From contig CAMCXB010000006.1 of NCBI GenBank assembly GCA_945883145.1, forward strand, positions 1 through 61,266: 61,266 bases of DNA, given 5' to 3'. Source of the DNA: Bordetella parapertussis (lineage in GTDB: Bacteria; Pseudomonadota; Gammaproteobacteria; Burkholderiales; Burkholderiaceae_D). The notes under the pieces were generated by a model, which was given only the letters and a program-made list of their open reading frames with translations, was not told the DNA's origin and did no database searches. This document shows positions 44,540-54,245 of this stretch, piece after piece (positions within the stretch are counted from its first letter, which is position 1; each line of letters starts with the position of its first letter). The position numbers were made by a program, and so were the translations under genes.

Positions 44540-45367
44540 TTAGAAACTATGCTCCGCACTAGGAAAGCTTAGGTCTCGAACTGCTAGCACATACTGTTGT
44601 ATCGCTTCTTCTATACTGTGTGCAGACTCCATGAAATTTCTCACAAATTTAGCTTTATGCCCTGGAAACACGCCTAGCATATCGTGCATGACTAAAACTT
44701 GTCCTGAGCAATTCACGCCAGCTCCAATACCTATAGTTGGAATGCTTAGCTGAGCAGTCGTTTTTTCAGCTAAGTCAGTAGGAATAGCTTCCAATACGAG
44801 TAAGGATGCACCAGCTTCTTGTAAGGCTAAGGCATCATGTATGAGTTGTTGTGCTGATTCTGTGGTTTTACCTTGTACCTTAAATCCGCCTAGTTGAAAA
44901 ACAGATTGTGGTGTAAGACCTAAATGTGCGCACACTGGTATGCCACGTTCGACTAAGAATTGAACAGTGGGGACTAGCCAGCTACCACCTTCACACTTGA
45001 CCATTTCAGCGCCATTTCGCATGAGAGTGACAGCGTTTTCAAAAGCTTGTTCGGGTGTGCCATAACTTCCAAAAGGCATATCAGCCAAAACAAGAGAAGA
45101 GCGCACAGCGCGCGCCACACTTTTAACGTGATAAGAAATATCTTCTAAGGTGACAGATAATGTTGAGTCATGCCCCTGACACACCATGCCGAGTGAATCA
45201 CCGATCAACAGAACATCGACTTGATTGCGATCCATGAGTGCTGCAAAGCTCGCGTCATAACAAGTCAGCATGGCTATTTTTTCGCCTTTTTGCCGCATCG
45301 TAGCGAGTGTGCTTGTAGAGATTTTTTTTCTCACGTCTTTATCATTAGGATTCGAATACGAGGACAT
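44540..45367 (-). CDS. panB: Ketopantoate hydroxymethyltransferase PanB
   Basis: A 275-residue enzyme of pantothenate/CoA synthesis that transfers a hydroxymethyl group from 5,10-methylene-THF to alpha-ketoisovalerate. Seen: MLTCYDASFAALMDRNQVDV, LIGDSLGMVCQGHDSTLSVT, MVKCEGGSWLVPTVQFLVER and IPTIGIGAGVNCSGQVLVMHD. It ends with KFVRNFMESAHSIEEAIQQY. The gene starts 2 nt after the dNK gene. panC is not nearby. Confidence 0.98.
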   Translation of the reverse strand: MSSYSNPNDKDVRKKISTSTLATMRQKGEKIAMLTCYDASFAALMDRNQVDVLLIGDSLGMVCQGHDSTLSVTLEDISYHVKSVARAVRSSLVLADMPFGSYGTPEQAFENAVTLMRNGAEMVKCEGGSWLVPTVQFLVERGIPVCAHLGLTPQSVFQLGGFKVQGKTTESAQQLIHDALALQEAGASLLVLEAIPTDLAEKTTAQLSIPTIGIGAGVNCSGQVLVMHDMLGVFPGHKAKFVRNFMESAHSIEEAIQQYVLAVRDLSFPSAEHSF

Positions 45368-45369
45368 GC

Positions 45370-46011
45370 TTACTCTCCGCGATTAAAAAATTCACGCTTG
45401 CCGCGCATGGAAAAAATTCTCTGCATGAGTAGATCAAAATCTTCACTACTCTCTACAGGATTAAGATGCTCAGTATTTACAATCAATAAAGGTGAGGTGT
45501 CGTAATGATGAAAAAAACGACTATAACTCTCACACACACGCTCTAAGTAATTTTCTGAAATCGCTTCTTCACTTTGCACGCCTCGTCTGCGTATACGTTC
45601 ATTTAAGGTAGCAGGTGCAGCTTGTAAGTAAATCACTAAATCAGCGCGTGGTGAGGCTTGATTAAAGTGATCATACAACTGACGATAAAGATGAAGCTCA
45701 TCATCATCCAACGTTAAGGTGGCAAAAATAGGATCTTTTTCAATCAGAAAATCAGATACCACTGGAGCAGAAAATAAATCTCCTTGGGTTAGGTCACGTA
45801 ACTGATTCATACGTTGAAAAAGAAAAAACATTTGAGTAGGTAAAGCATAGCGTGCAGCATCGCGATAAAACTTTTCTAGAAAAGGATTTTCTTGCGGTTG
45901 CTCAAGCAAAGTTTGAGCACTAATTGCTAAAGCAATACGCTTAGCTAAGGTGGTTTTGCCTGCGCCTATAGGGCCTTCTACAACGATATAGCGATATTTT
46001 TCGATCTGCAT
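45370..46011 (-). CDS. Deoxynucleoside kinase (dNK/dGK family)
   Basis: A 213-residue P-loop kinase of the deoxyribonucleoside kinase group, which phosphorylates a nucleoside or guides nucleotide salvage. The P-loop is VVEGPIGAGKTTLA, with TQMFFLFQRMNQLRDL, SDFLIEKDPIFA and LIYLQAAPATLNERIRRRG as family landmarks. It lies between folK and panB, an order common in Burkholderiales. Substrate not predictable. Confidence 0.9.
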   Translation of the reverse strand: MQIEKYRYIVVEGPIGAGKTTLAKRIALAISAQTLLEQPQENPFLEKFYRDAARYALPTQMFFLFQRMNQLRDLTQGDLFSAPVVSDFLIEKDPIFATLTLDDDELHLYRQLYDHFNQASPRADLVIYLQAAPATLNERIRRRGVQSEEAISENYLERVCESYSRFFHHYDTSPLLIVNTEHLNPVESSEDFDLLMQRIFSMRGKREFFNRGE

Positions 46012-46042
46012 AGAGTTATCCGATTTTTTGCAATAACGTGAT

Positions 46043-46552
46043 TCATCTAGTGTGGGTGGAGAGTGGCTCGACTAGTAGTTTTTGTATGCGCTGATGACTG
46101 AGTGAAGGTAAAAAATCACTCGCTAAACCTTTTTCCGGAATGGTAATGTCTGGCGCAATTTCCAATAAAGGGTGTAATACAAAAGCGCGCTCTGTCATCC
46201 TAGGATGGGGCAAACTTAATGATGCTTGATTAATAATCTCATCAGAATATAAAAGTAAATCCAAGTCTAGCGTGCGTGGTGCATTCGGAAAAGGACGCTC
46301 TCTACCAAAGGTAAGTTCTATTGATTGGCAATGACTTAATAAAGCTGCCGGGCTGAGTGTGGTATCAATCTCGATAACGGCATTCATAAAATCATTTCCG
46401 CTTGCTTCATAAGGCGCGCTTTGAAAAAAAGAAGAAGTTTTACGTAGCTGCGACTGCGGTAATTTTTCTAAAGCTGCAATTGCAGCATGTATCATAGCGA
46501 GTGAATCGCCAAGATTTGAACCTAGTCCAATATATGCCTTGGCCGCTTGCAT
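46043..46552 (-). CDS. folK: Hydroxymethyldihydropterin pyrophosphokinase FolK
   Basis: A 169-residue enzyme of folate synthesis that transfers pyrophosphate from ATP to 6-hydroxymethyl-7,8-dihydropterin. AYIGLGSNLGDSLAMIHAAI, SSFFQSAPYEASGNDFMNAV, FGRERPFPNAPRTLDLDLLL and LSLPHPRMTERAFVLHPLLE are diagnostic. It overlaps pcnB by 3 nt, and a 31-nt gap separates it from the downstream dNK gene. Confidence 0.97.
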   Translation of the reverse strand: MQAAKAYIGLGSNLGDSLAMIHAAIAALEKLPQSQLRKTSSFFQSAPYEASGNDFMNAVIEIDTTLSPAALLSHCQSIELTFGRERPFPNAPRTLDLDLLLYSDEIINQASLSLPHPRMTERAFVLHPLLEIAPDITIPEKGLASDFLPSLSHQRIQKLLVEPLSTHTR

Positions 46553-47913
46553 TAAGAAGCACTTTCTGGAGAAGTATTTTTTTGACGTGGGCGGTGTGTT
46601 CTGCGCCGTCTTTTTTTGTTTGCACTCGAAGGCGAAAGCGATGTTTGTTGTGTATTCATTAAAATGTCACGATCTTCTTCATCGGCTATCATGAAAGAAG
46701 TCCACCATGTACCGAGCTCTTCTTCTATTTCACCTGAAGCACAACGTAGTAGTAGAAAATCATAGCCTGCTCTTAAGCGCGGATGCTCGAGTAACTTATA
46801 AGGTGAGCGTCCAATCCGACGCAGAAAGCGAGGCTGCATAGACCATATATCGCGCATATCACTTGTAATACGTCTTTGTAATGCAAGTTTTTCTGCTTGA
46901 CCATCTAGCACATCATCAGCTGCGAGATGTAAGGCAGGGATAGATAATTCACCTGCTGCTTGATAAGCCTCCCATTTTTCTACCACTTGATGCCAGAGTA
47001 AAGCAGCGAATAAAAAACCAGGTGAAACGGGCTTGCCCTGACGTATACGTTCATCGGTATTCGCTAATGCGAGTGTGACAAATTTTTCACCGAGCGGCTG
47101 TTCTAGAACGACATCTAATAAAGGTAATAAGCCATGATGCAAGCCTTCTTCACGCAACTGTCGTAGACATGCCATTGCATGACCACTCATGAGTAGCTTT
47201 AACATCTCATCAAACACACGCGCAGAGGGCACATTATTTATCAAGGGTGCCATCACTGAGATCGGCTTTCGCGTCTCTGTTGCGATTTTAAAATTCAGCT
47301 TTGCTGCGAAACGTACTACTCGCAGCATGCGAACGGGATCTTCACGATAACGTGCTTCAGGTACACCTATGATGCGTAGTGTTTTATTTTTTATATCCGT
47401 AATACCGCCGTGATAATCAAGTACGGTTTGGGTAGAGGGATCGTAATACATGGCATTAATGGTGAAGTCACGACGTACTGCATCTTCATGTTGTTCGCCA
47501 AAAGTGTTATCGCGTAAAACACGACCATGCTCATCTTTTAATGCACCTTCTGTTGCACTGCCTCTAAAAGTGGTGACTTCGATCAGTTCTTGTCCAAAAA
47601 TTACATGCACAATTTGAAAACGCCGTCCTATGATGAAAGCACGACGAAATAAACGTTTTACTTCATCAGGTGTGGCATTGGTGGCGACATCAAAATCTTT
47701 TGGTTTAATACCTAATAGCAGATCACGTACAGCACCACCTACAACAAAGGCTTTGAAGCCTGCTTGTTGCAAGGTATTAGTGACTCTGACTGCATTAGAT
47801 GATAAGAGCGAGGGATTAATCGCGTGCTGTTTAGAACCTAGTACGAGAGGCGAGGTGTTGTTAGGCGCAGCGTGCGCTGTACCGAATAGACGACGGATAA
47901 ATTTATTAATCAT
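46552..47913 (-). CDS. pcnB: Poly(A) polymerase I PcnB
   Basis: A 453-residue tRNA-nucleotidyltransferase-like polymerase that adds 3' poly(A) tails and promotes RNA turnover. FVVGGAVRDLLLGIKPKDFD gives the catalytic acidic pair, with ATNATPDEVKRLFRRAFIIG, RRDFTINAMYYDP and YREDPVRMLRVVRFAAKLNF. A Lys/Arg-rich C-terminal tail (KKRRRRTHRPRQK) is a PcnB hallmark and probably binds RNA. Overlaps the HAD gene by 8 nt. Confidence 0.95.
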   Translation of the reverse strand: MINKFIRRLFGTAHAAPNNTSPLVLGSKQHAINPSLLSSNAVRVTNTLQQAGFKAFVVGGAVRDLLLGIKPKDFDVATNATPDEVKRLFRRAFIIGRRFQIVHVIFGQELIEVTTFRGSATEGALKDEHGRVLRDNTFGEQHEDAVRRDFTINAMYYDPSTQTVLDYHGGITDIKNKTLRIIGVPEARYREDPVRMLRVVRFAAKLNFKIATETRKPISVMAPLINNVPSARVFDEMLKLLMSGHAMACLRQLREEGLHHGLLPLLDVVLEQPLGEKFVTLALANTDERIRQGKPVSPGFLFAALLWHQVVEKWEAYQAAGELSIPALHLAADDVLDGQAEKLALQRRITSDMRDIWSMQPRFLRRIGRSPYKLLEHPRLRAGYDFLLLRCASGEIEEELGTWWTSFMIADEEDRDILMNTQQTSLSPSSANKKRRRRTHRPRQKNTSPESAS

Positions 47914-48577
47914 TAAATAAATTCAGCGTAGGCCAACCGTATTCTTGAGCATGCGCTGCGAGTAGCGCATTCGGATTGGTTGCAACAGGATGCGTCACAA
48001 CTGACAATAGTGGTATGTCGTTTTGCGAGTCACTATAAAAAAAACTTTGATTAAAGTCTTGCAATGATAACTGCATGGATTCTAACCACAGTTTTGTATT
48101 CACTACTTTACCTACGCCAAAGGGAGGCATACCTACAAGGCGGCCGGTAATCTCACCGCCATCAGAAATTTCTGGTTCAGCTGCAATTAAATGAGTCACG
48201 CCAAATGCTTGAGCGATAGGGCCGGTAACGAACCGATTAGTTGCAGTAATGATGGCAATCAGATCACCTTGCTCTTGATGTTGATTGACCAGTGCAAGTG
48301 CAGCAGGTTGGATTGCCGGTTGTATGACTTCATACATAAATTGCGCATGCCATGCATCTAGTTGAGACCGAGCAAAGCGCGCCAGAGTTCCGAAAGCGAA
48401 TTCCAAATATTCAATCGGATCTAAGGTGCCGTTCTGATATTTCGCATAAAAAACTGCATTGCGTGCAGCATGTGCTTGTGCATCGACTGCACCTATTTTG
48501 CACAGAAATTGTCCCCATTCATAATCTGAATCTAGGGGTAGAAGCGTATTATCAAGATCGAAAAGTGCGAGATTCAT
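47906..48577 (-). CDS. HAD-superfamily hydrolase, subfamily IB
   Basis: A 223-residue phosphatase-like protein. Motif I is NLALFDLDNTLLPLDSDYEW, motif II is IAIITATNRFVTGPIAQAFG and motif IV lies in FYSDSQNDIPLLS. The pattern is that of SerB-like subfamily IB proteins commonly encoded beside hda and pcnB in Burkholderiales. Its substrate is not established. It overlaps hda by 4 nt and pcnB by 8 nt. Confidence 0.9.
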   Translation of the reverse strand: MNLALFDLDNTLLPLDSDYEWGQFLCKIGAVDAQAHAARNAVFYAKYQNGTLDPIEYLEFAFGTLARFARSQLDAWHAQFMYEVIQPAIQPAALALVNQHQEQGDLIAIITATNRFVTGPIAQAFGVTHLIAAEPEISDGGEITGRLVGMPPFGVGKVVNTKLWLESMQLSLQDFNQSFFYSDSQNDIPLLSVVTHPVATNPNALLAAHAQEYGWPTLNLFND

Positions 48578-49260
48578 AAGGGATCCGGCGTGTCATCTAA
48601 TTCAAGCAACTCACGCAATAAGGGAACCGTGATGGCCCGTTTAGTCTCTAGAGAATAGCGATCTAAGGCTTGTAACATGGCTGTTAGCGATTGCATATCA
48701 CGTCTAAAATGCGTCAGAAGATAGGGTATCACGCCAGTCGACAAATGTAGTCCTCGTGCCTCGGCGGATAAACTAAGTGCTGCAATTTTTTCTTCATCAC
48801 TCAGGCCATGTAATTGATAGATTAATCCCCAGCCTAAACGAGTACGTAAATCTTCCCGTAACTGCAGTTGACTAGGTGGGTGAGTGGCGGTCGCAATCAA
48901 TGCACCGCCATTTTCACGGATTTGATTAAACAAACCAAAGGCAGCGATTTGTACTTCAGGGCTGAACGATTCGCAATCATCTAACAGATAGAGATGATAA
49001 TTTTCTGAAAAATGGAAATCACTAGCAGCACTATCCGCTGTCAGATAAAGCGCAGATGTTTGCTCTTTGAGTGCATGTAACAAATGCGATTTACCGCTGC
49101 CTGATTCACCCCAAATCATGACAAAGCGTTTATCCAGATTCAAATTTGTAGCTAGTCTGAATTGTGAAATCAATGCCGCTAATTCCTGATTTCTACCGAC
49201 GACAAAATTATCCAGCGTTTGTGGTTGGGCCACATCCCATTCAAGCAATAACTGCCTCAT
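48574..49260 (-). CDS. hda: DnaA regulatory inactivator Hda
   Basis: A 228-residue AAA+ protein related to DnaA that, with the loaded clamp, promotes ATP hydrolysis by DnaA and prevents re-initiation. Walker A is MIWGESGSGKSHLLHALKEQ, Walker B is YLLDDCESFS, and the sensor region is ATATHPPSQL with LREDLRTRLGWGLIYQL. It begins with the short N-terminal sequence QLLLEWDVAQPQTLDNF, which holds the usual clamp-binding segment. It overlaps the permease gene by 4 nt. Confidence 0.93.
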   Translation of the reverse strand: MRQLLLEWDVAQPQTLDNFVVGRNQELAALISQFRLATNLNLDKRFVMIWGESGSGKSHLLHALKEQTSALYLTADSAASDFHFSENYHLYLLDDCESFSPEVQIAAFGLFNQIRENGGALIATATHPPSQLQLREDLRTRLGWGLIYQLHGLSDEEKIAALSLSAEARGLHLSTGVIPYLLTHFRRDMQSLTAMLQALDRYSLETKRAITVPLLRELLELDDTPDPL

Positions 49261-50324
49261 GACTGACCATAAAAAGAACTTTCCAGATACTGCTCACGTA
49301 AGCGTTTCACTATCACGGAAAGAATGGCAGATGCTGGAAGGGCTAGCAAGATGCCGACAAAGCCGAATAACTGACCAAATGCTAATAATGCAAAGATCAC
49401 TACTAGAGGATGTAAGCCTATGCGTTCACCTACTAAGCGGGGCGTGAGATAAAAACTTTCAATCACTTGCCCACATCCGTAGATGATGGCAATCGCTATC
49501 AAACCTTGTGAACTATCAAACTGTAATACCGCTGCGACAACCGCGAGTAAGAGTCCGATACCAAATCCAATATAAGGAATAAAGACGAGTAAACCTGTCA
49601 GCAGTCCCACTGGTAGTGCAACATCAAAACCAGCAATAGCCAGTGCAACGGAATAATAAGTTGCTAATACCAGCATGACGAGTAATTGACCTCGTAAATA
49701 TTGCGCTAATAAAGAATCTGCTTCAACCGCCATTGAAGTGACCAAGCTAATCCAACGACGCGGCACCATCAAGGCAAGTCTTGCCAGCATGGCATGCCAG
49801 TCGAGTAAGAGATAAAACAACACCACGGGGACGAGCACAATCGTTGCAATCCATCCCATGACTGCCATTCCACCAACCTTGAGTGAAGATAAAAAGGCAG
49901 GACCCAGTTCAGCACTACCTGCTGCCAGTTTTTCAGCCAACATTTGCTTAACGCCGGCGCTATCTAATTGCACCTTCATCCCCAATTGCGCAAGCCAAGG
50001 GCCAAGAATGGCATCGATTTTATCGAGCAAACTAGGTAATCGTTGCTGTAGTAGCGGAATTTCAGCGCGCAAAATCGGCACAACGATCAACAGCAAAGCA
50101 ATGATTAATATGAAAGTGGCAATGATAATAAGCATCACAGCACTGGTGCGAGGAATGCGACGTGCTGTCAGCCAGTCCACCCCAGGATTTAAGACATAAC
50201 CAATGATTGCAGCTGCGACAAATGGCGCTAACACCGGCCCTAACAGCACAAACATAGCGACCAGCAATATGCCTATCGCTATCCATAGCAAGGACTGACG
50301 TTGTTCTGAAGAGGAGAGGGGCAT
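49257..50324 (-). CDS. AI-2E-family transporter (PerM-like)
   Basis: About 355 residues from ATG 50324, an eight-helix-type membrane protein of the AI-2 exporter/PerM family. Seen: LLGPVLAPFVAAAIIGYVLN, LLPVGL-type helices (VALPVGLLTGLLVFIPYIGF), the soluble central part and LVGERIGLHPLVVIFALLAF. The longer frame start at 50417 is rejected because the first 31 residues are Arg/Pro-rich and overlap the purM promoter region. Substrate is unclear; AI-2 export is proven only for a few members. It is divergent from purM. Confidence 0.9.
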   Translation of the reverse strand: MPLSSSEQRQSLLWIAIGILLVAMFVLLGPVLAPFVAAAIIGYVLNPGVDWLTARRIPRTSAVMLIIIATFILIIALLLIVVPILRAEIPLLQQRLPSLLDKIDAILGPWLAQLGMKVQLDSAGVKQMLAEKLAAGSAELGPAFLSSLKVGGMAVMGWIATIVLVPVVLFYLLLDWHAMLARLALMVPRRWISLVTSMAVEADSLLAQYLRGQLLVMLVLATYYSVALAIAGFDVALPVGLLTGLLVFIPYIGFGIGLLLAVVAAVLQFDSSQGLIAIAIIYGCGQVIESFYLTPRLVGERIGLHPLVVIFALLAFGQLFGFVGILLALPASAILSVIVKRLREQYLESSFYGQS

Positions 50325-50452
50325 AATGAAATCGTTTAGATAAAGCAGTAAATGGTCTGAATCAGCGGGGCAATTTGGTAAAATACGGCTCGCGCGGCGT
50401 TTGCTTGATTGCCGCAAACGCTTATTCTACCGTCTCTGCAAAAGTAACTATC

Positions 50453-51496
50453 ATGCCTTCCCAATCTCCTGTTTCTCTTTCCTACCGTGACGCTGGTGTT
50501 GATATCGATGCAGGTGATGCATTGGTTGAAGCCATTAAGCCCTTTGCTAAGCGCACCATGCGTGAAGGTGTATTAGGAGGCATAGGTGGATTTGGTGCCT
50601 TGTTTGAAGTGAGCAAAAAATTTCGTGAGCCAGTTTTAGTTTCTGGCACAGATGGTGTTGGTACTAAACTGAGATTAGCATTTCATCTGAATCGTCACGA
50701 TACCGTTGGTATAGATTTAGTCGCCATGAGTGTCAATGATATTTTGGTACAAGGTGCTGAGCCTTTGTTTTTTCTCGATTACTTCGCATGCGGTAAGTTA
50801 GATGTCGCAACCGCTACCGATGTCATTAAAGGTATTGCAGCAGGATGTGAACAAGCAGGTTGCGCTTTGATCGGTGGTGAAACTGCTGAAATGCCTAGTA
50901 TGTATCCCGATGGTGAATATGATCTCGCAGGATTTGCAGTAGGCGCAGTAGAAAAATCACGCATTATTGATGGCAAATCCATCGCAGCAGGTGATGTGGT
51001 GTTGGGTTTAGCTTCGTCTGGTGCGCATTCAAATGGTTACTCATTGATTCGTAAAATTATTGATGTTGCTAAGCCAGACTTGAATGCAGATTTTCATGGT
51101 CGTAAATTAGCTGATGTATTGATTGCACCTACTCGTATTTATGTGAAGCCCTTATTAGCATTAACGGAAAAAATTTCTGTGCGCGGTTTAGTGCACATCA
51201 CCGGTGGTGGCTTAGTAGAAAATATTCCACGTGTCTTGCAACCCAACTTAACTGCAGTGTTGCAGCGTAGTGCTTGGCAAATGCCACCATTGTTCACATG
51301 GCTACAGCAGCATGGTGGTGTGGCAGATGCAGAAATGTATAGAGTCTTTAATTGCGGTATAGGCATGACAGTGATTGTGTCTGCCAGTGATGCCGATGCA
51401 GCAGAAGCGGAATTAAAACGCTTAGACGAAACAGTTTATCGATTAGGCGTGATACGTGAACGTCATGGTGATGAGCCACAAACCATCGTTGAATAA
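50453..51496 (+). CDS. purM: Phosphoribosylformylglycinamidine cyclo-ligase PurM
   Basis: A 347-residue enzyme of purine synthesis that makes AIR from FGAM and ATP. Segments: VSLSYRDAGVDIDAGDALVE, REGVLGGIGGFGALFEVSKK, VSGTDGVGTKLRLAFHLNRH, MSVNDILVQGAEPLFFLDYF and TGGGLVENIPRVLQPN. Start ATG 50453 is preferred over 50375. It is divergent from the permease gene, the usual Burkholderiales arrangement. Confidence 0.98.
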   Translation: MPSQSPVSLSYRDAGVDIDAGDALVEAIKPFAKRTMREGVLGGIGGFGALFEVSKKFREPVLVSGTDGVGTKLRLAFHLNRHDTVGIDLVAMSVNDILVQGAEPLFFLDYFACGKLDVATATDVIKGIAAGCEQAGCALIGGETAEMPSMYPDGEYDLAGFAVGAVEKSRIIDGKSIAAGDVVLGLASSGAHSNGYSLIRKIIDVAKPDLNADFHGRKLADVLIAPTRIYVKPLLALTEKISVRGLVHITGGGLVENIPRVLQPNLTAVLQRSAWQMPPLFTWLQQHGGVADAEMYRVFNCGIGMTVIVSASDADAAEAELKRLDETVYRLGVIRERHGDEPQTIVE

Positions 51497-51516
51497 AATT
51501 TCAATATGGAGATGTA

Positions 51517-51546
51517 AAAAAAGCTGCTTATGAAGCAGCTTTTTTA
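51517..51546 (+). terminator. Rho-independent terminator after purM
   Basis: AAGCTGCTT (51521-51529) and AAGCAGCTT (51533-51541) form a 9-bp stem, with T residues through 51545. An A run before the stem would also serve the convergent protease gene. Confidence 0.85.
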
Positions 51547-51562
51547 TTTTTTATTACAAACT

Positions 51563-52441
51563 TCAATGTTGATTTTTTTTGCTATCCGACTCGGCTAAGG
51601 TTTGTAATTGCCGACTACGCGGATTATTTTTCACCAAACTTGCAGGTGGCTTGACGCGCACTGGCTGACTGATATTGGTTTGACTTGATAAAACATTACT
51701 GACGGTATCGGGTGCTGCATTCCACACTGGATCTGCAATACTTTCAAACACAGATTTTAATTGTTGTCCCCACGTGTTACGTATCATTTGGAAGTATTGA
51801 TTTTTTTCGTCTATGGTGACGAATCTGCTGACTGCTAATGCATCGGTTTCATACACCAATAAATCCAAAGGAAAGCCTACGGAAATATTAGAGCGCAATG
51901 TGGAATCCATAGAGATGAGTGCACACTTTGCAGCTTCATCGATAGGAGTAGTAGGATTAATGACGCGATCAATAATAGGCTTGCCGTATTTTGCTTCGCC
52001 AATTTGAAAATAAGTATTTTCGTTGTGAGATTCTATGAAATTCCCAGCTGCATAGAGCTGAAATAATCTGCAGCGCTCACCTTTTATCTGACCGCCAAAA
52101 ATAATGCTGACATTAAAATCAATCCCAAATTGCTCGAGAGATTTTGCATCACGTTGATGCACAACACGGATACATTCACCCACAATTTGCGCTGCTTCAT
52201 GCATGGTTTGCGCAGTCCAGATACTGATACCATCTGCATTCAAATATTCAGAAACGATTTGGCGTATCGATTGCGAGATAGATAGATTCCCTGCTGTCAT
52301 GATGACCATCATGCGGTCACCCGGATTTTCAAACACATTCATTTTTCTGAATGTGCCGATTTGATCGACGCCCGCATTCGTGCGTGAGTCGGAGAGAAAC
52401 ACCAAGCCTGCTTCCAGGCGCATGGCTACGCAATAAGTCAT
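51563..52441 (-). CDS. Anbu-type proteasome-like protease
   Basis: A 292-residue Ntn-hydrolase of the Anbu (ancestral beta subunit, proteasome/HslV-related) family. Thr2 would be the exposed nucleophile after Met removal, followed by FLSDSRTNAG with the conserved Asp17 (counted from that Thr) and a Lys near 32. Ser/Gly-rich VIMTAGNLSISQSI and QIGEAKYGKPIIDR are typical. Gene order with a transglutaminase-like protein, alpha-E and a circularly permuted ATP-grasp supports this call. Anbu rings have weak or undefined peptidase activity. It is the last gene of the cassette, 52 nt after the transglutaminase gene. Confidence 0.9.
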   Translation of the reverse strand: MTYCVAMRLEAGLVFLSDSRTNAGVDQIGTFRKMNVFENPGDRMMVIMTAGNLSISQSIRQIVSEYLNADGISIWTAQTMHEAAQIVGECIRVVHQRDAKSLEQFGIDFNVSIIFGGQIKGERCRLFQLYAAGNFIESHNENTYFQIGEAKYGKPIIDRVINPTTPIDEAAKCALISMDSTLRSNISVGFPLDLLVYETDALAVSRFVTIDEKNQYFQMIRNTWGQQLKSVFESIADPVWNAAPDTVSNVLSSQTNISQPVRVKPPASLVKNNPRSRQLQTLAESDSKKNQH

Positions 52442-52493
52442 GATCGCGAGGTAGAGTGAGAAAGTTGGATTCTACCGCAGACAGATAAGCTAC

Positions 52494-53303
52494 TCATGAT
52501 CGGCGCAGAGTGACATTCACAGTCATTGATTCATCGCCACCACCACGTCGTACACCTCTGACGGGTGCGGCAGATTCATAATCACGTCCCACAGCAAGAC
52601 GACAATAGCCTGCGTTTTGTAAGCATGCGTGGGTCACATCGATACTGACCCAACCTGAAAAATCACTTTCTTCTACCCAGACATCGACCCAAGCATGACT
52701 TGCACCGTGTGCGACATCACCTGAATCGAAATAACCAGAGACATAACGTGCAGGTAGTCCACTGCTATGACAACAGGCTAAAAATAAATGCGCATGGTCT
52801 TGACACACACCCATACCGAGTTGAAGTGCATCTTGTGCTGACGTAGTGACAGTAGTAGCACCACTTTGATATTTAACTGAGCCACGAATCGCACTCGCGA
52901 GATCAAGTAAAGCAGTTGTGTTTGTAGGTGCCGATAAATTTTTTGCTGCAAACTCGCGAATGATTTCTGAAGGTTCGGTGAGTTGTGTTGGTACGGTATA
53001 AGTGAGTGGTGAGAGTTGTGATTTATCTTCTATACGGCCACGATCAAGTTCTACAATTTCTACCGTGCCGGTTGCAATAATTTTGACTTCTTTGTGTAAC
53101 GCAGTCAGTGTCAGCATTTCGCAGCTATTACCAAATGCATCTTCAAAGGCATGAGTCTTGCCAATTGTTTTCACCTGCCATGAAACAATACGTTGATGAT
53201 CTTCATGGCGAGGTATGACGCGCAATTGTTGAATGGTGTAACTGACCGGCGCTGTATATTTATAGAGCGTTTCGTGTTTAATGGAGAGCAGCGTATTCTT
53301 CAT
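52494..53303 (-). CDS. Transglutaminase-like cysteine protease-fold protein
   Basis: A 269-residue protein with a transglutaminase-like core. The N-terminal TLYKYTAPVSYTIQQLRVIP is the usual bacterial transglutaminase N-region. The catalytic Cys lies in LGMGVCQDHAHLFLACCHSS, the His in ASHAWVDVWV and the Asp in GWVSIDVTHA. Role is unproven; members beside ATP-grasp amidoligases are thought to cleave or transfer peptide tags. It overlaps the alpha-E gene by 4 nt. Confidence 0.93.
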   Translation of the reverse strand: MKNTLLSIKHETLYKYTAPVSYTIQQLRVIPRHEDHQRIVSWQVKTIGKTHAFEDAFGNSCEMLTLTALHKEVKIIATGTVEIVELDRGRIEDKSQLSPLTYTVPTQLTEPSEIIREFAAKNLSAPTNTTALLDLASAIRGSVKYQSGATTVTTSAQDALQLGMGVCQDHAHLFLACCHSSGLPARYVSGYFDSGDVAHGASHAWVDVWVEESDFSGWVSIDVTHACLQNAGYCRLAVGRDYESAAPVRGVRRGGGDESMTVNVTLRRS

Positions 53304-54244
53304 GCGGCAAGAGGTAGTAGAAAATCGCGACTCACGCGGTTGCCGAGTTCATAGATTTTTTTCAGAAATTCAGTTAGAAAATCATGTAGTCCACGTTTCA
53401 GTATTTCATCCATGCTGCTAAAACGTAAATCAGCATGAATGCGACCTGCAAAGCGTTCTGTTTCAGCCGAGCTGTTATTTCTTACTTCAGCAAGATTAGT
53501 TACGACTTCAGTCACACACGCCATCAGTGATCGTGGCATATCAGCACGCAAAATCAGTAACTCAGCAACACGTGCGGGTGTGATGACATCACGATAAGCT
53601 TTGCGATAGGTTTCAAAGGCAGAGACTGAACGTAACACGGAGGCCCAATGATAAAAATCTGCATCATGACTGGCTAATAAATTACCATCAGCGCTGTGAA
53701 ATTTCACATCAAGTAAGCGTGCTGTGTTATCTGCACGCTCTAAAAATGTACCTAGTCGTATAAAGTAAAACGCTTCATCTTTTAGCATGGTGCCGATAGT
53801 GACGCCTCGTGAAAGATGGGATCGATGTTTTACCCATTCAAAAAATTCTCCTGGATCACGCTCCAGTGTGTGATTGTTTAAAACACTATGCATATCTAAC
53901 CATGTCGTGTTTTGTGTTTCCCATACTTCCGTCGTTAAAGCGCCGCGTACTGCACGTGCATTTTCACGTGCATGCGTTAAACAAGATGCAATCGAAGAAG
54001 GATTTTCAGGATCCTTCACCATGAAGTCGATCACATCTTTATGCGTTATCGCTGGATATTTATCATCAAAAGCAGGTTGTAGTTCTGAAATGCCTAAGAC
54101 GGCACGCCATCCTTGTTCTGCTGCTTCTGCTGATTGAGGTAAGAGTTGTGTTTGTAGGTTCACGTCTAGCATACGTGCTGTGTTTTCAGCGCGCTCGGTA
54201 TAACGTGCCATCCAAAATAAATGATCTGCAGTGCGGCTTAACAT
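53300..54244 (-). CDS. Alpha-E domain protein
   Basis: A 314-residue helical protein of the alpha-E family from ATG 54244. The N-terminus MLSRTADHLFWMARYTERAE is diagnostic. Conserved NTARMLDVNLQTQL and a later SRDFLLPL segment are seen. The family always occurs with circularly permuted ATP-grasp and transglutaminase-like genes; its molecular role is unknown. An upstream in-frame ATG at 54283 adds 13 basic residues and overlaps the ATP-grasp gene, so it is less likely. Confidence 0.92.
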   Translation of the reverse strand: MLSRTADHLFWMARYTERAENTARMLDVNLQTQLLPQSAEAAEQGWRAVLGISELQPAFDDKYPAITHKDVIDFMVKDPENPSSIASCLTHARENARAVRGALTTEVWETQNTTWLDMHSVLNNHTLERDPGEFFEWVKHRSHLSRGVTIGTMLKDEAFYFIRLGTFLERADNTARLLDVKFHSADGNLLASHDADFYHWASVLRSVSAFETYRKAYRDVITPARVAELLILRADMPRSLMACVTEVVTNLAEVRNNSSAETERFAGRIHADLRFSSMDEILKRGLHDFLTEFLKKIYELGNRVSRDFLLPLAA

Positions 54245-54245
54245 G